The notes under the pieces: generated by a model
What the model saw: only the letters and a program-made list of their open reading frames with translations
The model's database searches: none
Told to the model about the DNA's origin: nothing
Shown: piece after piece, positions 1 through 5,071 of the stretch
How the letters are laid out: every line of letters begins with the position of its first letter
How positions within the stretch are numbered: the first letter of the stretch is position 1
Source of the DNA: an uncultured Campylobacter sp.
Lineage (GTDB): Bacteria; Campylobacterota; Campylobacteria; Campylobacterales; Campylobacteraceae
Direction: 5' to 3'
Assembly: GCF_938018035.1 (NCBI RefSeq)
Contig: NZ_CALIJF010000395.1
Location: 1-5,071, forward strand
Length of the DNA stretch: 5,071 bases
Position numbers and translations under genes: made by a program

Positions 1-1094
1 ATAATGATGAGGAATTTCACATTATTACGGAACAAACCACTGCGCTTAGGCGCTTTCTTAGCGTCCTCGCAGCCGGTGCAATCGTAACTTTAATTAGAAT
101 TCTGCTAATAAGACTAAAACCTTTTTTAAACGTAGCTTCAATGATGGAGGGGCAAAATCCGCCGTTTTGGCAAAATTTAATCCACTCGGTTTTGCAGCTT
201 GCAGCCATCGCCATGGGCGCACCGGTAGGCAGTGAGGCTGCTCCACGCGAGCTAGGTGGCTTGTTTGCGGCTAAAATTTGCCGCACCTTAAATATCGGCG
301 GAGATGAGCTTCGGCTATTTGTCGCATGCGGCGCGGGAGCGGGACTAGGCGCTGTATATAACGTCCCGTTAGCGGGCGCGCTTTTTAGCCTAGAAATTTT
401 ACTTAAAAGCTTCGATACTCAAGCGATTTTGTGCGCCTTTGCTACAAGTGCGGTGGCCACAGCTACAGCGGAATTTGGAGCTTCAAAAGAAATTTATTAC
501 GCAGTTTCAAACTTCGCCCCTACCCCGCAGAATTTACTCGCAGCAGCGCTAATCGGGCTTGTCACGGGGGTCGCGGCGAAATACTTTCAAGACGGGGTGC
601 GCTTGTGCGAAAAGCTGCGCATAAAAAGCCTCAAAATCGCGCTTACACTGCCATTTGCATTCTTGCTTACCGCGGCGATCGGCGCATACGTACCAGAAAT
701 TTTAGGTAACGGACGCTCCGTAGCGCAGTTTGCTTTCAACTCCGCATCCTTTAGTCCGTATTTGCTTGCGATTTTGCTTTGTAAGGCATTTTGCATTTTG
801 ATGATCTTTCGCTGCGGCGGATACGGCGGCACGCTCACGCCGAGTTTCGCGCTGGGCGCAGTTTTGGGGCTATGCGTAGGATTTGCGATCGGCGAAATTC
901 TACCTATTAACCTAAGCGCAGCGGGGGTTTGCGGAGGGGCCGCCTTTTTAGCGATCAATTTAAACGCGCCGCTTTGTGCCTTCGCCCTAAGCGCGGGATT
1001 TTGCGGGCTAAATATAAACTCATATTCGGTCGTCGTTTTTAGCATCGTATGCGCCGTCGGCATTAGAAATTTATTGACAAGAAATTTAAAATAA
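1..1094 (+). CDS. CLC-family chloride channel/transporter, 5' truncated by window edge
   Basis: This is a polytopic inner-membrane protein that moves chloride or related anions, either passively or in exchange for protons. The frame is open from position 3 to the TAA at 1092-1094, giving 363 visible residues. The ATG at 141 is internal, because coding-like sequence with a hydrophobic stretch precedes it. CLC signatures appear in order. GSEAAPRELGG carries the gating glutamate at visible residue 78 (codon 234-236). GAVYNVPLAGALFSLE is the helix G region at about residues 116-131. GGYGGTLTPSFALGAVLG follows, then a late NAPLCAFALS segment, and near the C-terminus a tyrosine in NSYSVVV (codon 1023-1025) at the place of the anion-coordinating Tyr445 of E. 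coli ClcA. No CBS domains follow. The proton glutamate next to the helix G glutamate (Glu203 in ClcA) is isoleucine here (codon 396-398), so channel versus exchanger is open. Family assignment is firm; transport mode is not. Confidence 0.9.
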   Translation, partial: NDEEFHIITEQTTALRRFLSVLAAGAIVTLIRILLIRLKPFLNVASMMEGQNPPFWQNLIHSVLQLAAIAMGAPVGSEAAPRELGGLFAAKICRTLNIGGDELRLFVACGAGAGLGAVYNVPLAGALFSLEILLKSFDTQAILCAFATSAVATATAEFGASKEIYYAVSNFAPTPQNLLAAALIGLVTGVAAKYFQDGVRLCEKLRIKSLKIALTLPFAFLLTAAIGAYVPEILGNGRSVAQFAFNSASFSPYLLAILLCKAFCILMIFRCGGYGGTLTPSFALGAVLGLCVGFAIGEILPINLSAAGVCGGAAFLAINLNAPLCAFALSAGFCGLNINSYSVVVFSIVCAVGIRNLLTRNLK

Positions 1095-1144
1095 GGGCGC
1101 TTCGCCGGTTAGAATTTGCGATTAAATTTCTTCAAGGGAATGTA

Positions 1145-2005
1145 ATGGAAAAGCTAAAAACGGCGCTTTTGATGAGCGCGCTGGTGATGATTTTTATGTT
1201 TGTAGGTAACGCCGTAGGCGGACGTAGCGGCATGATGATAGCCTTCTGCGCGGCGTGTGCGATGAATTTTTTCAGCTACTTTTTCAGCGACAAGCTGGTG
1301 CTGAAGCACTACCGCGCGGTACCAGTGAACGAGGATAGGGAGCCGATGCTTTATGACATAGTGGACCGCCTCTGCGCGAAGGCGAATCTGCCGATACCGC
1401 AAATTTACATCATCGATGAGGAGGTGCCGAACGCCTTCGCTACGGGACGCAATCCAAATCATGCCGCCGTTGCGGTAACGCGCGGGCTGCTAAATTTAAT
1501 GAACCCGCAAGAGATCGAAGGGGTGCTGGCGCACGAGCTAAGCCACGTAAATCACTACGATATCCTCATCGGCTCGGTCGCGGCGATGTTTGCGGGAGCC
1601 ATCGCGCTACTAGCAAATTTCGCGCAGTTTGGCGCGATGGTAAGCGGCGGCAACTCCAATAATCGCTCAAACGGGATTTTTATGCTCATAGCCGCCATCG
1701 TAATGCCGCTAGCTGCGAGCATCATACAGATGAGTATTTCGCGGACGAGAGAATACAAGGCTGATGCAGGCGCCGCGGCGCTTACGTCGCATCCGCAGTG
1801 GCTGATCTCGGCACTTAAAAAGCTCGACGCCTACTCCCAAAACTACCGCATGCGCTCCGCGGATGCCGCTAGCGCGCATATGTTTATCGTAAATCCCTTT
1901 GGCGACGCAGCGAGCAGCCTCTCTAGGCTTTTCCGTACCCACCCAAGCACCGCAGATCGCATCGCTAGACTAGAGCAGATCGATAGAGATATGCGCCTAA
2001 GCTGA
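1145..2005 (+). CDS. htpX: HtpX, membrane zinc metalloprotease (M48 family)
   Basis: HtpX is an inner-membrane endopeptidase that degrades misfolded or damaged membrane proteins, working alongside FtsH. The 286-residue product matches the usual family length of about 280-295. Hydrophobic segments lie at about residues 7-23, 29-47, 140-163 and 178-198, the family's four-segment plan. The catalytic motif HELSH is at residues 130-134, with zinc ligands His130 and His134 and catalytic Glu131. The third zinc ligand is Glu203 in REYKADA. A C-terminal RTHPSTADRIARLEQI matches the conserved family ending. A short asparagine/glycine-rich loop (about 168-177) separates segments three and four. The ATG at 1145 is preceded by AAGGGA (1134-1139) with a 5-base spacer. 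The gene lies 50 bases after the CLC gene with only a 4-bp GGCG/CGCC hairpin between them, so co-transcription is possible but unproven. No active-site residue is missing, and the gene looks intact. Confidence 0.95.
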   Translation: MEKLKTALLMSALVMIFMFVGNAVGGRSGMMIAFCAACAMNFFSYFFSDKLVLKHYRAVPVNEDREPMLYDIVDRLCAKANLPIPQIYIIDEEVPNAFATGRNPNHAAVAVTRGLLNLMNPQEIEGVLAHELSHVNHYDILIGSVAAMFAGAIALLANFAQFGAMVSGGNSNNRSNGIFMLIAAIVMPLAASIIQMSISRTREYKADAGAAALTSHPQWLISALKKLDAYSQNYRMRSADAASAHMFIVNPFGDAASSLSRLFRTHPSTADRIARLEQIDRDMRLS

Positions 2006-2023
2006 TCGTTGGTAAATTTAAGA

Positions 2024-2029
2024 TAAAAT
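2024..2029 (+). promoter_or_regulatory. possible -10 box upstream of the BON-LysM gene
   Basis: The 51-base gap after htpX contains TAAAAT in an AT-rich stretch, about 33 bases before the ATG at 2057. This fits a sigma-70 -10 element of Campylobacter, where a -35 box is usually poorly conserved. The -35 position (about 2001-2006) shows no recognisable match and overlaps the htpX stop. The box may be coincidental in such AT-rich sequence, and the gene could instead be read through from htpX. Confidence 0.3.
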
Positions 2030-2056
2030 TTTGCCACTTTAACCAAAGGAGAAAAC

Positions 2057-2479
2057 ATGGGTTTACTTTCATTCGTAGCCGAAGCAGGCAAGAAACTATT
2101 AGGTCTAGGCGATGACGCTAAGCACGTAAAAGACGAGATCGCCACCAATCTCAGCTCTACACCGGTAGAGGGACTAGAGGTCGAGGTGCAGGGCGACACC
2201 GTCAAAATCAGCGGCAACGCCGATAAGGAAACTCTCGAAAAAGCAGCCCTCATCGCGGGCAATACCGCAGGCATCAAAAACGTGCGGATCGAGGGCATTA
2301 GAGAGGATAGCGCCGAGAACTACTACACCATCGTAAAGGGCGATAACCTATCTAAAATCGCGAAGAAATTCTACGGCGACGCGAACAAATACAAGATTAT
2401 TTTCGACGCCAACCGCGAGGTTATCAAGGACGCGAACCTCATCTATCCGGGGCAGAAAATCAGAATTCCAAAAGCTTAA
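2057..2479 (+). CDS. kbp: BON-LysM protein, Kbp/YgaU-like potassium-binding protein
   Basis: The 140-residue product has the two-domain architecture and size of E. coli Kbp (YgaU, 149 residues), a cytoplasmic K+-binding protein. It begins MGLLSFVAEAGKKLLGL, much like the E. coli start (MGLFNFVKDAGEKL). A BON domain spans about residues 22-80, with VEVQGDTVKISGNA and a later AGIKNVRIEG. A LysM domain spans about 89-138, with YTIVKGDNLSKIAKKFYGD and a closing IYPGQKIRIP. There is no signal peptide or membrane segment, so the LysM domain is probably not acting in the periplasm. The ATG at 2057 follows AAGGAG (2046-2051) by 5 bases, the strongest ribosome-binding site in the window, consistent with high expression. 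A terminator-like hairpin follows. K+ binding is inferred from homology; family membership is clear, the physiological role here is not. Confidence 0.88.
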   Translation: MGLLSFVAEAGKKLLGLGDDAKHVKDEIATNLSSTPVEGLEVEVQGDTVKISGNADKETLEKAALIAGNTAGIKNVRIEGIREDSAENYYTIVKGDNLSKIAKKFYGDANKYKIIFDANREVIKDANLIYPGQKIRIPKA

Positions 2480-2496
2480 GCTCGCTTTTGAATACT

Positions 2497-2531
2497 GCGG
2501 CTTGATTTTGCAAGCCGCGAATTTTACTTTT
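2497..2531 (+). terminator. likely rho-independent terminator after the Kbp gene
   Basis: A perfect 8-bp stem, GCGGCTTG (2497-2504) with CAAGCCGC (2511-2518), encloses a 6-base loop and is followed by the T-rich but interrupted GAATTTTACTTTT. It begins 17 bases after the stop at 2479. The T tract is broken by A and C, so it may be weak. An outer pair, AATACT (2491-2496) and AGTATT (2535-2540), encloses the hairpin and its tail. Confidence 0.5.
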
Positions 2532-2581
2532 GCGAGTATTGCGCTGCGTTTGCGCGAGCCGCAATTTATCAGCCCGCAGCG

Positions 2582-2836
2582 CAGCGCGATTTTGGTGAGC
2601 TATGAATTTACGAGCTAGCAAGGCGGCGCGGTTTTTTACACTTTAAAAGACGCGGTTTTGCAAACTAGCGGCACGATGTGATTTTAAGCTGGCTGTGCAG
2701 CGCAGTTTTTAAACTATGATTTTATGAACCGACGGTACGGCATGATTGTGTGAGCTATGGATTTTGCTGCGGATTTGCTTTTGCGAGGCGGGTTTTGATT
2801 TTAAGCCGTGACGCGGTTTTGCGAGCCTGTTGCGGC
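2582..2836. repeat. field of short, diverged, interspersed repeats
   Basis: Several words recur nearly exactly. GACGCGGTTTTGC is at 2649-2661 and 2810-2822. GTGAGCTATGRATTT is at 2595-2609 and 2750-2764 with one mismatch. TGATTTTAAGC is at 2679-2689 and 2796-2806. Looser variants of a (G/A)CGCGRTTTTG(C/T)(G/A)AGC core fill the space between, each mixing a GC-rich block with a TTTT run. Spacings differ (155, 161 and 117 bases), so this is not a clean tandem array and has none of the constant repeat/spacer geometry of CRISPR. It may be decayed tandem duplication or a family of short intergenic repeats; the sequence alone cannot separate these. Confidence 0.5.
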
Positions 2837-2956
2837 GGATAGTGGATTATTTGCCGCATCGCCTGTGTGCCAATATGCCTGTACGCCGCCCTTACGGATC
2901 TACGATAAATTCCGTCGCGCCAGCCAAACATATCGCGCTTTGATTGAGATACAAAG

Positions 2957-3659
2957 ATATCTGAAAATTTTAAAATTTCACCTAGAGACTACGACAAAGA
3001 GCCGTTAGTTATAAACGGCTATGAAAAATTTTTTGTGATCGCTTGGTATTTGGTACTATTATTTTCCGTCTTAACGATAGCTATAATAGAGGATTTTATG
3101 GAATGCGGATCTCTTATGTTCGCCAAAAGGCGTAGTTATGAATTTGGTAATGTCAGGGATTCTTATTGCGATATGTATCTTTAAGTTAATTCGTAGCAAG
3201 CAACAAATAAGGTTTACGGATAGATATATAGAATTTATCGAAAACGGCGTCGTTAAGAGATTTTGCAAAGTAGAATTCGACGAACTGCGAAGGAGTTTTT
3301 CGATTGACATATTTATTAGCTCAAAAATTTCGCGGAATATCTGCAATTTATCTCTTACGATAATGGGGTTCATAGCTTTAAAATGGGAGCTTTTGGAGAT
3401 AATATTTTTTATCTACCTATGGGGATTTTTCTTAAATTTTATATTTTATCTATCGATGAATAAAAACCTCAAAGGCTTTAGTGCTATGCCGTTTATAAGG
3501 GTCGCCGAATATACAACTAACCCCGGATATCACAATATTTTACCAAGATACTATCTTATCTATATCTACAATGATAAAATTTACAACGATATCAAAGAGT
3601 ATTTTTTGCAGAAAAATATAGATATCGACTACATCAAAAAGAATTATCTGTTTGTCTAA
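2957..3659 (+). pseudogene. frameshifted small membrane protein of unknown function
   Basis: Two overlapping frames together look like one protein. The upstream frame reads ISENFKISPRDYDKEPLV from 2957, then a hydrophobic helix (codons about 3032-3088), and stops at TAA 3182-3184. The downstream frame is open from 3090 (after TAG at 3087-3089), reads ILWNADLLCSPKGVVMNL, and continues to the TAA at 3657-3659. Skipping one base around 3089-3105 joins them into about 233 residues. The total of 703 bases is one more than a multiple of three, as a single-base insertion predicts. The upstream frame has no ATG: ATA at 2957-2959 sits where a start would be expected, and an in-frame TGA lies at 2945-2947. 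A lost start plus a frameshift suggests decay, though a sequencing error could explain the shift. No known domain is recognised. Composition is visibly AT-richer than the flanking genes. Confidence 0.55.
3138..3659 (+). CDS. hypothetical membrane protein; C-terminal part of the frameshifted gene
   Basis: This is the longest intact frame of the broken gene, 173 residues from ATG 3138. I do not recognise its family. A short hydrophobic segment lies at about residues 3-18, followed by a soluble, strand-rich stretch (about 22-62). A strong membrane segment lies at about 86-107, and a tyrosine- and lysine-rich cytoplasmic-type tail ends in KKNYLFV. The membrane-strand-membrane pattern is loosely like small bacterial PH-like membrane proteins, but no motif supports naming it. 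AAAAGG (3125-3130), 7 bases before the ATG, could let this piece be translated alone. However, the reading frame and protein-like sequence extend upstream to 3090, so the ATG is probably internal to the ancestral gene. It is the same locus as the pseudogene entry and would be the conservative gene call. It converges on the minus-strand DUF3137 gene with an 88-base gap. Confidence 0.55.
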   Translation: MNLVMSGILIAICIFKLIRSKQQIRFTDRYIEFIENGVVKRFCKVEFDELRRSFSIDIFISSKISRNICNLSLTIMGFIALKWELLEIIFFIYLWGFFLNFIFYLSMNKNLKGFSAMPFIRVAEYTTNPGYHNILPRYYLIYIYNDKIYNDIKEYFLQKNIDIDYIKKNYLFV

Positions 3660-3735
3660 AACCATAAAGCTGCAAGTATAAGCCTAGACGATCGACGCTC
3701 GGTTTGCCGCAAAAATCTATAAATTTTATCTAACC

Positions 3736-3748
3736 AAGCTCGCTCGTC
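3736..3748. repeat. left copy of a 13-base direct repeat around the DUF3137 gene
   Basis: AAGCTCGCTCGTC occurs here, overlapping the first base of the DUF3137 gene's stop region, and again identically at 4870-4882 upstream of that gene. A shorter AAGCTCGCT also follows the Kbp gene at 2478-2486. Its role is unknown. Confidence 0.45.
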
Positions 3749-4806
3749 TAAATCCAAATCCTCACATTCAATTTTAAAATTTTAACGATACTCAAAAAGT
3801 TTAAAATTTCGCTCTTTATCTCGCTTGCGGGGTCGCGGCGCAGCACGCTTTCATAGACGCTAGGCTCGAAATTATCGCGCCCGGTGTGCACGAAAATATG
3901 GATCCGCCGCTCTCTGATGCTCGCCCAGATCTGCGCTCCCATCGCGTCGCCCACCGCCAAAAACCGCTCCATAAATGCAGGCGTTAGCACATACATCGCG
4001 TTTTGCGGCTCATCGCTTAGCACCTTGTAGCGCGCGGCAAACTCCACGTTATCCATCGCAACGGGCTTTAGACCTACGTGCTGCTTATTTTGTATCTCGC
4101 GCGGATAGATGAAAACGGGCGCGATGATACGTTTGTTAAATTCCGCTACGAAAAACGCCCCCACGAGCTCGTGCTGTAAATTTTGATGGAAAAAACTCAC
4201 GTCGCTAAACTCGAAGCTCACCCCCTGCCACGCGCCGCCTACGCGGTCGTTGCCGCGCAGATTTTCGATAAACTCGAACAGATCGCTCTGCACCACGCGC
4301 CAAAACGGCACGCTGCCGTAGGAAACGTATTCGTAGCCGAGCTTGCGCACGAAAGGCGCCAGATAGTGCTGCTTATAGCTTTGGCGGTACCGCCCCGTAA
4401 AGATCTCCTGCACGCTTTTTACGCCGAGCGCGTAAAGCCGCGCTGCTAGCCACGCCCCAAGCGCAAGCGCAGCCAAGCCTATCAACGCCTGCGGCAAGGC
4501 TGCGGAGTATTTGAAGATCAAAAATGAGATCACGACCGCGCCGAACTTTAAGATATTTTCCGTGCCGATGAGATCCTTTTGCCAGCCGTTTAAGTGCACC
4601 TCGCGCAGGCTCACGGCGAGCGAGGCGATCGCCAGCAGCATAAGCATCGTCGCGCTAAAGCTCTGCGCGCCCTGCCTATCTGCGAAATACGCGATAGCGC
4701 CGAACACCGCAAACAAGACGATCGTGCTTACGGCGACGATAAACTTTAGCTGCTCCACGTGCTTTTTCGCGTCCAGTCGCAGGCGCTCCAAATCATAAAT
4801 AGTCAA
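3748..4806 (-). CDS. DUF3137-domain membrane protein, TTG start
   Basis: This 352-residue membrane protein has unknown function. Four hydrophobic segments lie at about residues 22-41, 50-67, 86-98 and 105-127. A soluble C-terminal region of about 135-325 matches the DUF3137 family by its run of motifs: APFVRKLGYEY, FEFSDVSFFH, GAFFVAEFNK, VLTPAFMERFLAV and a late FEPSVYESVL. I choose TTG at 4806-4804, giving MTIYDLERLRL. AGAAGGG (4820-4814) lies 7 bases upstream, and an extended -10 box (4844-4836) lies just beyond. A frame extending to TTG 4845 (365 residues) would begin upstream of the predicted transcript start and has no ribosome-binding site. The stop is TAG at 3750-3748. The gene is alone on this strand in the window. 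DUF3137 proteins are widespread in bacteria, but no activity is assigned that I know of. Family call fairly sure; function not inferable from the neighbours. Confidence 0.85.
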   Translation of the reverse strand: MTIYDLERLRLDAKKHVEQLKFIVAVSTIVLFAVFGAIAYFADRQGAQSFSATMLMLLAIASLAVSLREVHLNGWQKDLIGTENILKFGAVVISFLIFKYSAALPQALIGLAALALGAWLAARLYALGVKSVQEIFTGRYRQSYKQHYLAPFVRKLGYEYVSYGSVPFWRVVQSDLFEFIENLRGNDRVGGAWQGVSFEFSDVSFFHQNLQHELVGAFFVAEFNKRIIAPVFIYPREIQNKQHVGLKPVAMDNVEFAARYKVLSDEPQNAMYVLTPAFMERFLAVGDAMGAQIWASIRERRIHIFVHTGRDNFEPSVYESVLRRDPASEIKSEILNFLSIVKILKLNVRIWI

Positions 4807-4813
4807 AATTTCG

Positions 4814-4820
4814 CCCTTCT
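4814..4820 (-). promoter_or_regulatory. ribosome-binding site fixing the TTG start of the DUF3137 gene
   Basis: Read on the minus strand this is AGAAGGG, 7 bases before the TTG at 4806-4804. It is the only good Shine-Dalgarno match among the candidate starts and decides in favour of the shorter protein. Confidence 0.6.
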
Positions 4821-4835
4821 TTAAATTTGCCCGCA

Positions 4836-4844
4836 ATTTTAGCA
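4836..4844 (-). promoter_or_regulatory. extended -10 promoter element for the DUF3137 gene
   Basis: On the minus strand this reads TGCTAAAAT, a TGn extension joined to a TAAAAT -10 box. Transcription would start near 4829, leaving a leader of roughly 20-25 bases that contains the AGAAGGG site. The -35 position (about 4864-4859) shows TTCCAA and no consensus, which is normal for Campylobacter sigma-70 promoters. Confidence 0.5.
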
Positions 4845-4869
4845 AAATTCTGGGAATTTTGGAATTTCA

Positions 4870-4882
4870 AAGCTCGCTCGTC
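4870..4882. repeat. right copy of the 13-base direct repeat around the DUF3137 gene
   Basis: This is an identical copy of AAGCTCGCTCGTC at 3736-3748, placed in the spacer upstream of the DUF3137 gene, so the two copies bracket the gene about 1134 bases apart in the same orientation. Confidence 0.45.
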
Positions 4883-4905
4883 CGCACATAAGGTGAATTT
4901 TTTAT

Positions 4906-5071
4906 ATGAATTTTACACAGCGTCCCAAATTTAAGGATAAATTCAAAACTCTAAGTTTAAAATTTGACCGTAGCGGGGCGGAGCGCGGAAGTAGAATTTC
5001 ACATAAAAGCGGCGCCGAATTTCGGCGTGCGGAAGCAAAATTCCAAGGCATAAATTTGCTACGTAGAATTT
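4906..5071 (+). CDS. possible start of an unknown gene running off the right edge
   Basis: From ATG 4906 the frame stays open for 55 codons to the window end, beginning MNFTQRPKFKDKFKTLSL. AAGGTG (4890-4894 region) lies about 10 bases upstream, slightly far for a ribosome-binding site. The predicted protein is basic, with recurring KF and RR pairs and no recognisable motif. Repeated AATTT words in Campylobacter-type spacers readily give such KF-rich pseudo-proteins. The palindrome CGCCGAATTTCGGCG (5013-5027) inside the frame also looks more like spacer than coding sequence. It is divergent from the DUF3137 gene. I consider non-coding more likely. Confidence 0.2.
   Translation, partial: MNFTQRPKFKDKFKTLSLKFDRSGAERGSRISHKSGAEFRRAEAKFQGINLLRRI

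Larger units (their letters stand above)
2480..2956. other. gene-poor spacer holding hairpins and diverged repeats
   Basis: No reading frame here has a convincing start, ribosome-binding site and protein-like composition. The left end carries the terminator-like hairpin and a second inverted repeat, TGCGCTGCG (2540-2548) with CGCAGCGCA (2575-2583), enclosing 26 bases. The middle is the repeat field annotated separately. The stretch 2840-2945 shows neither repeats nor a recognisable gene. A GTG-started frame at 2808-3008 exists but straddles the repeat field and runs across the start of the relic gene in a different frame, so I do not treat it as real. Confidence 0.6.

Noticed and set aside
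141..143. ATG as the start of the CLC gene
   Set aside because: The same frame is open and protein-like back to position 3, including a hydrophobic segment. CLC proteins need N-terminal helices missing from a 317-residue version.
1843..2298. Long minus-strand frame across the htpX end and Kbp start
   Set aside because: It is antisense to two well-supported genes and has no ribosome-binding site or family resemblance. It is a by-product of GC-biased codons.
2582..2836. CRISPR array
   Set aside because: Repeated words are short, imperfect and unevenly spaced, with no constant-length spacers and no cas genes in view.
2808..3008. 66-codon frame with a GTG start
   Set aside because: It begins in the repeat field without a ribosome-binding site and overlaps the better-supported relic frame. 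Its product has no recognisable motif or coherent composition.
3000..3034. Terminator-like hairpin AGCCGTT/AACGGCT followed by AAAAATTTTTT
   Set aside because: It falls inside the protein-like upstream frame of the broken gene, where it encodes EPLVINGY and KFF. The T run is separated from the stem by 8 bases. Chance is more likely than a terminator.
3138..3659. Toxin, immunity protein or phage-defence gene
   Set aside because: The small membrane protein near repeats invites the idea, but there is no toxin motif, partner gene or defence neighbour, and the gene appears broken.
3660..3747. Terminator between the converging genes
   Set aside because: Only TAGACGA/TCGTCTA (3685-3691, 3744-3750) pairs, with a loop of over 50 bases and no adjacent T tract, so I see no credible terminator here.

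Overview
The window looks like a piece of a Campylobacter-type (Campylobacterota) chromosome. AAATTT/AATTTT words recur throughout, ribosome-binding sites are AAGGAG- or AAGGGA-like, -10 boxes are TAAAAT-like without a clear -35, and the proteins are typical of that group. Base composition is mixed, with GC-rich coding sequence set among AT-rich spacers. That suggests one of the higher-GC oral or intestinal Campylobacter species rather than C. jejuni, but the species is an inference only.

Layout. The left edge (1-1094, +) holds most of a CLC-family anion channel or transporter whose N-terminus lies outside the window. After a 50-base gap comes htpX (1145-2005, +), a membrane zinc metalloprotease of envelope protein quality control. 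A further 51-base gap leads to a small cytoplasmic BON-LysM protein of the Kbp/YgaU type (2057-2479, +). Its gene is followed by a terminator-like hairpin. The next roughly 480 bases contain no convincing gene. They are dominated by short, diverged, GC-rich repeats built on a GCGGTTTTG / TGATTTTAAGC / GTGAGCTATG vocabulary.

From about 2950 to 3659 (+) the sequence becomes AT-rich and encodes a small membrane protein that appears broken. An N-terminal part in one frame (from an ATA codon at 2957) continues into a C-terminal part in another frame (ATG at 3138). A single-base frameshift near 3089-3105 explains the break. Converging on it is a minus-strand gene for a four-helix membrane protein with a C-terminal DUF3137 domain. 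Its promoter and ribosome-binding site point to a TTG start at 4806. The right edge (4846-5071) is spacer with an open, weakly supported reading frame running off the end.

How they fit. The three left-hand genes are co-oriented and closely spaced. All have plausible links to ion balance or envelope stress: anion flux, membrane proteolysis, and K+ binding if this Kbp homologue behaves like the E. coli one. Shared function or transcription is inferred, not shown. I did not find a clearly novel multi-gene system. The most informative observations are the frameshifted membrane-protein relic, the CLC protein lacking the internal proton glutamate, the diverged repeat field, and the corrected start of the DUF3137 gene.
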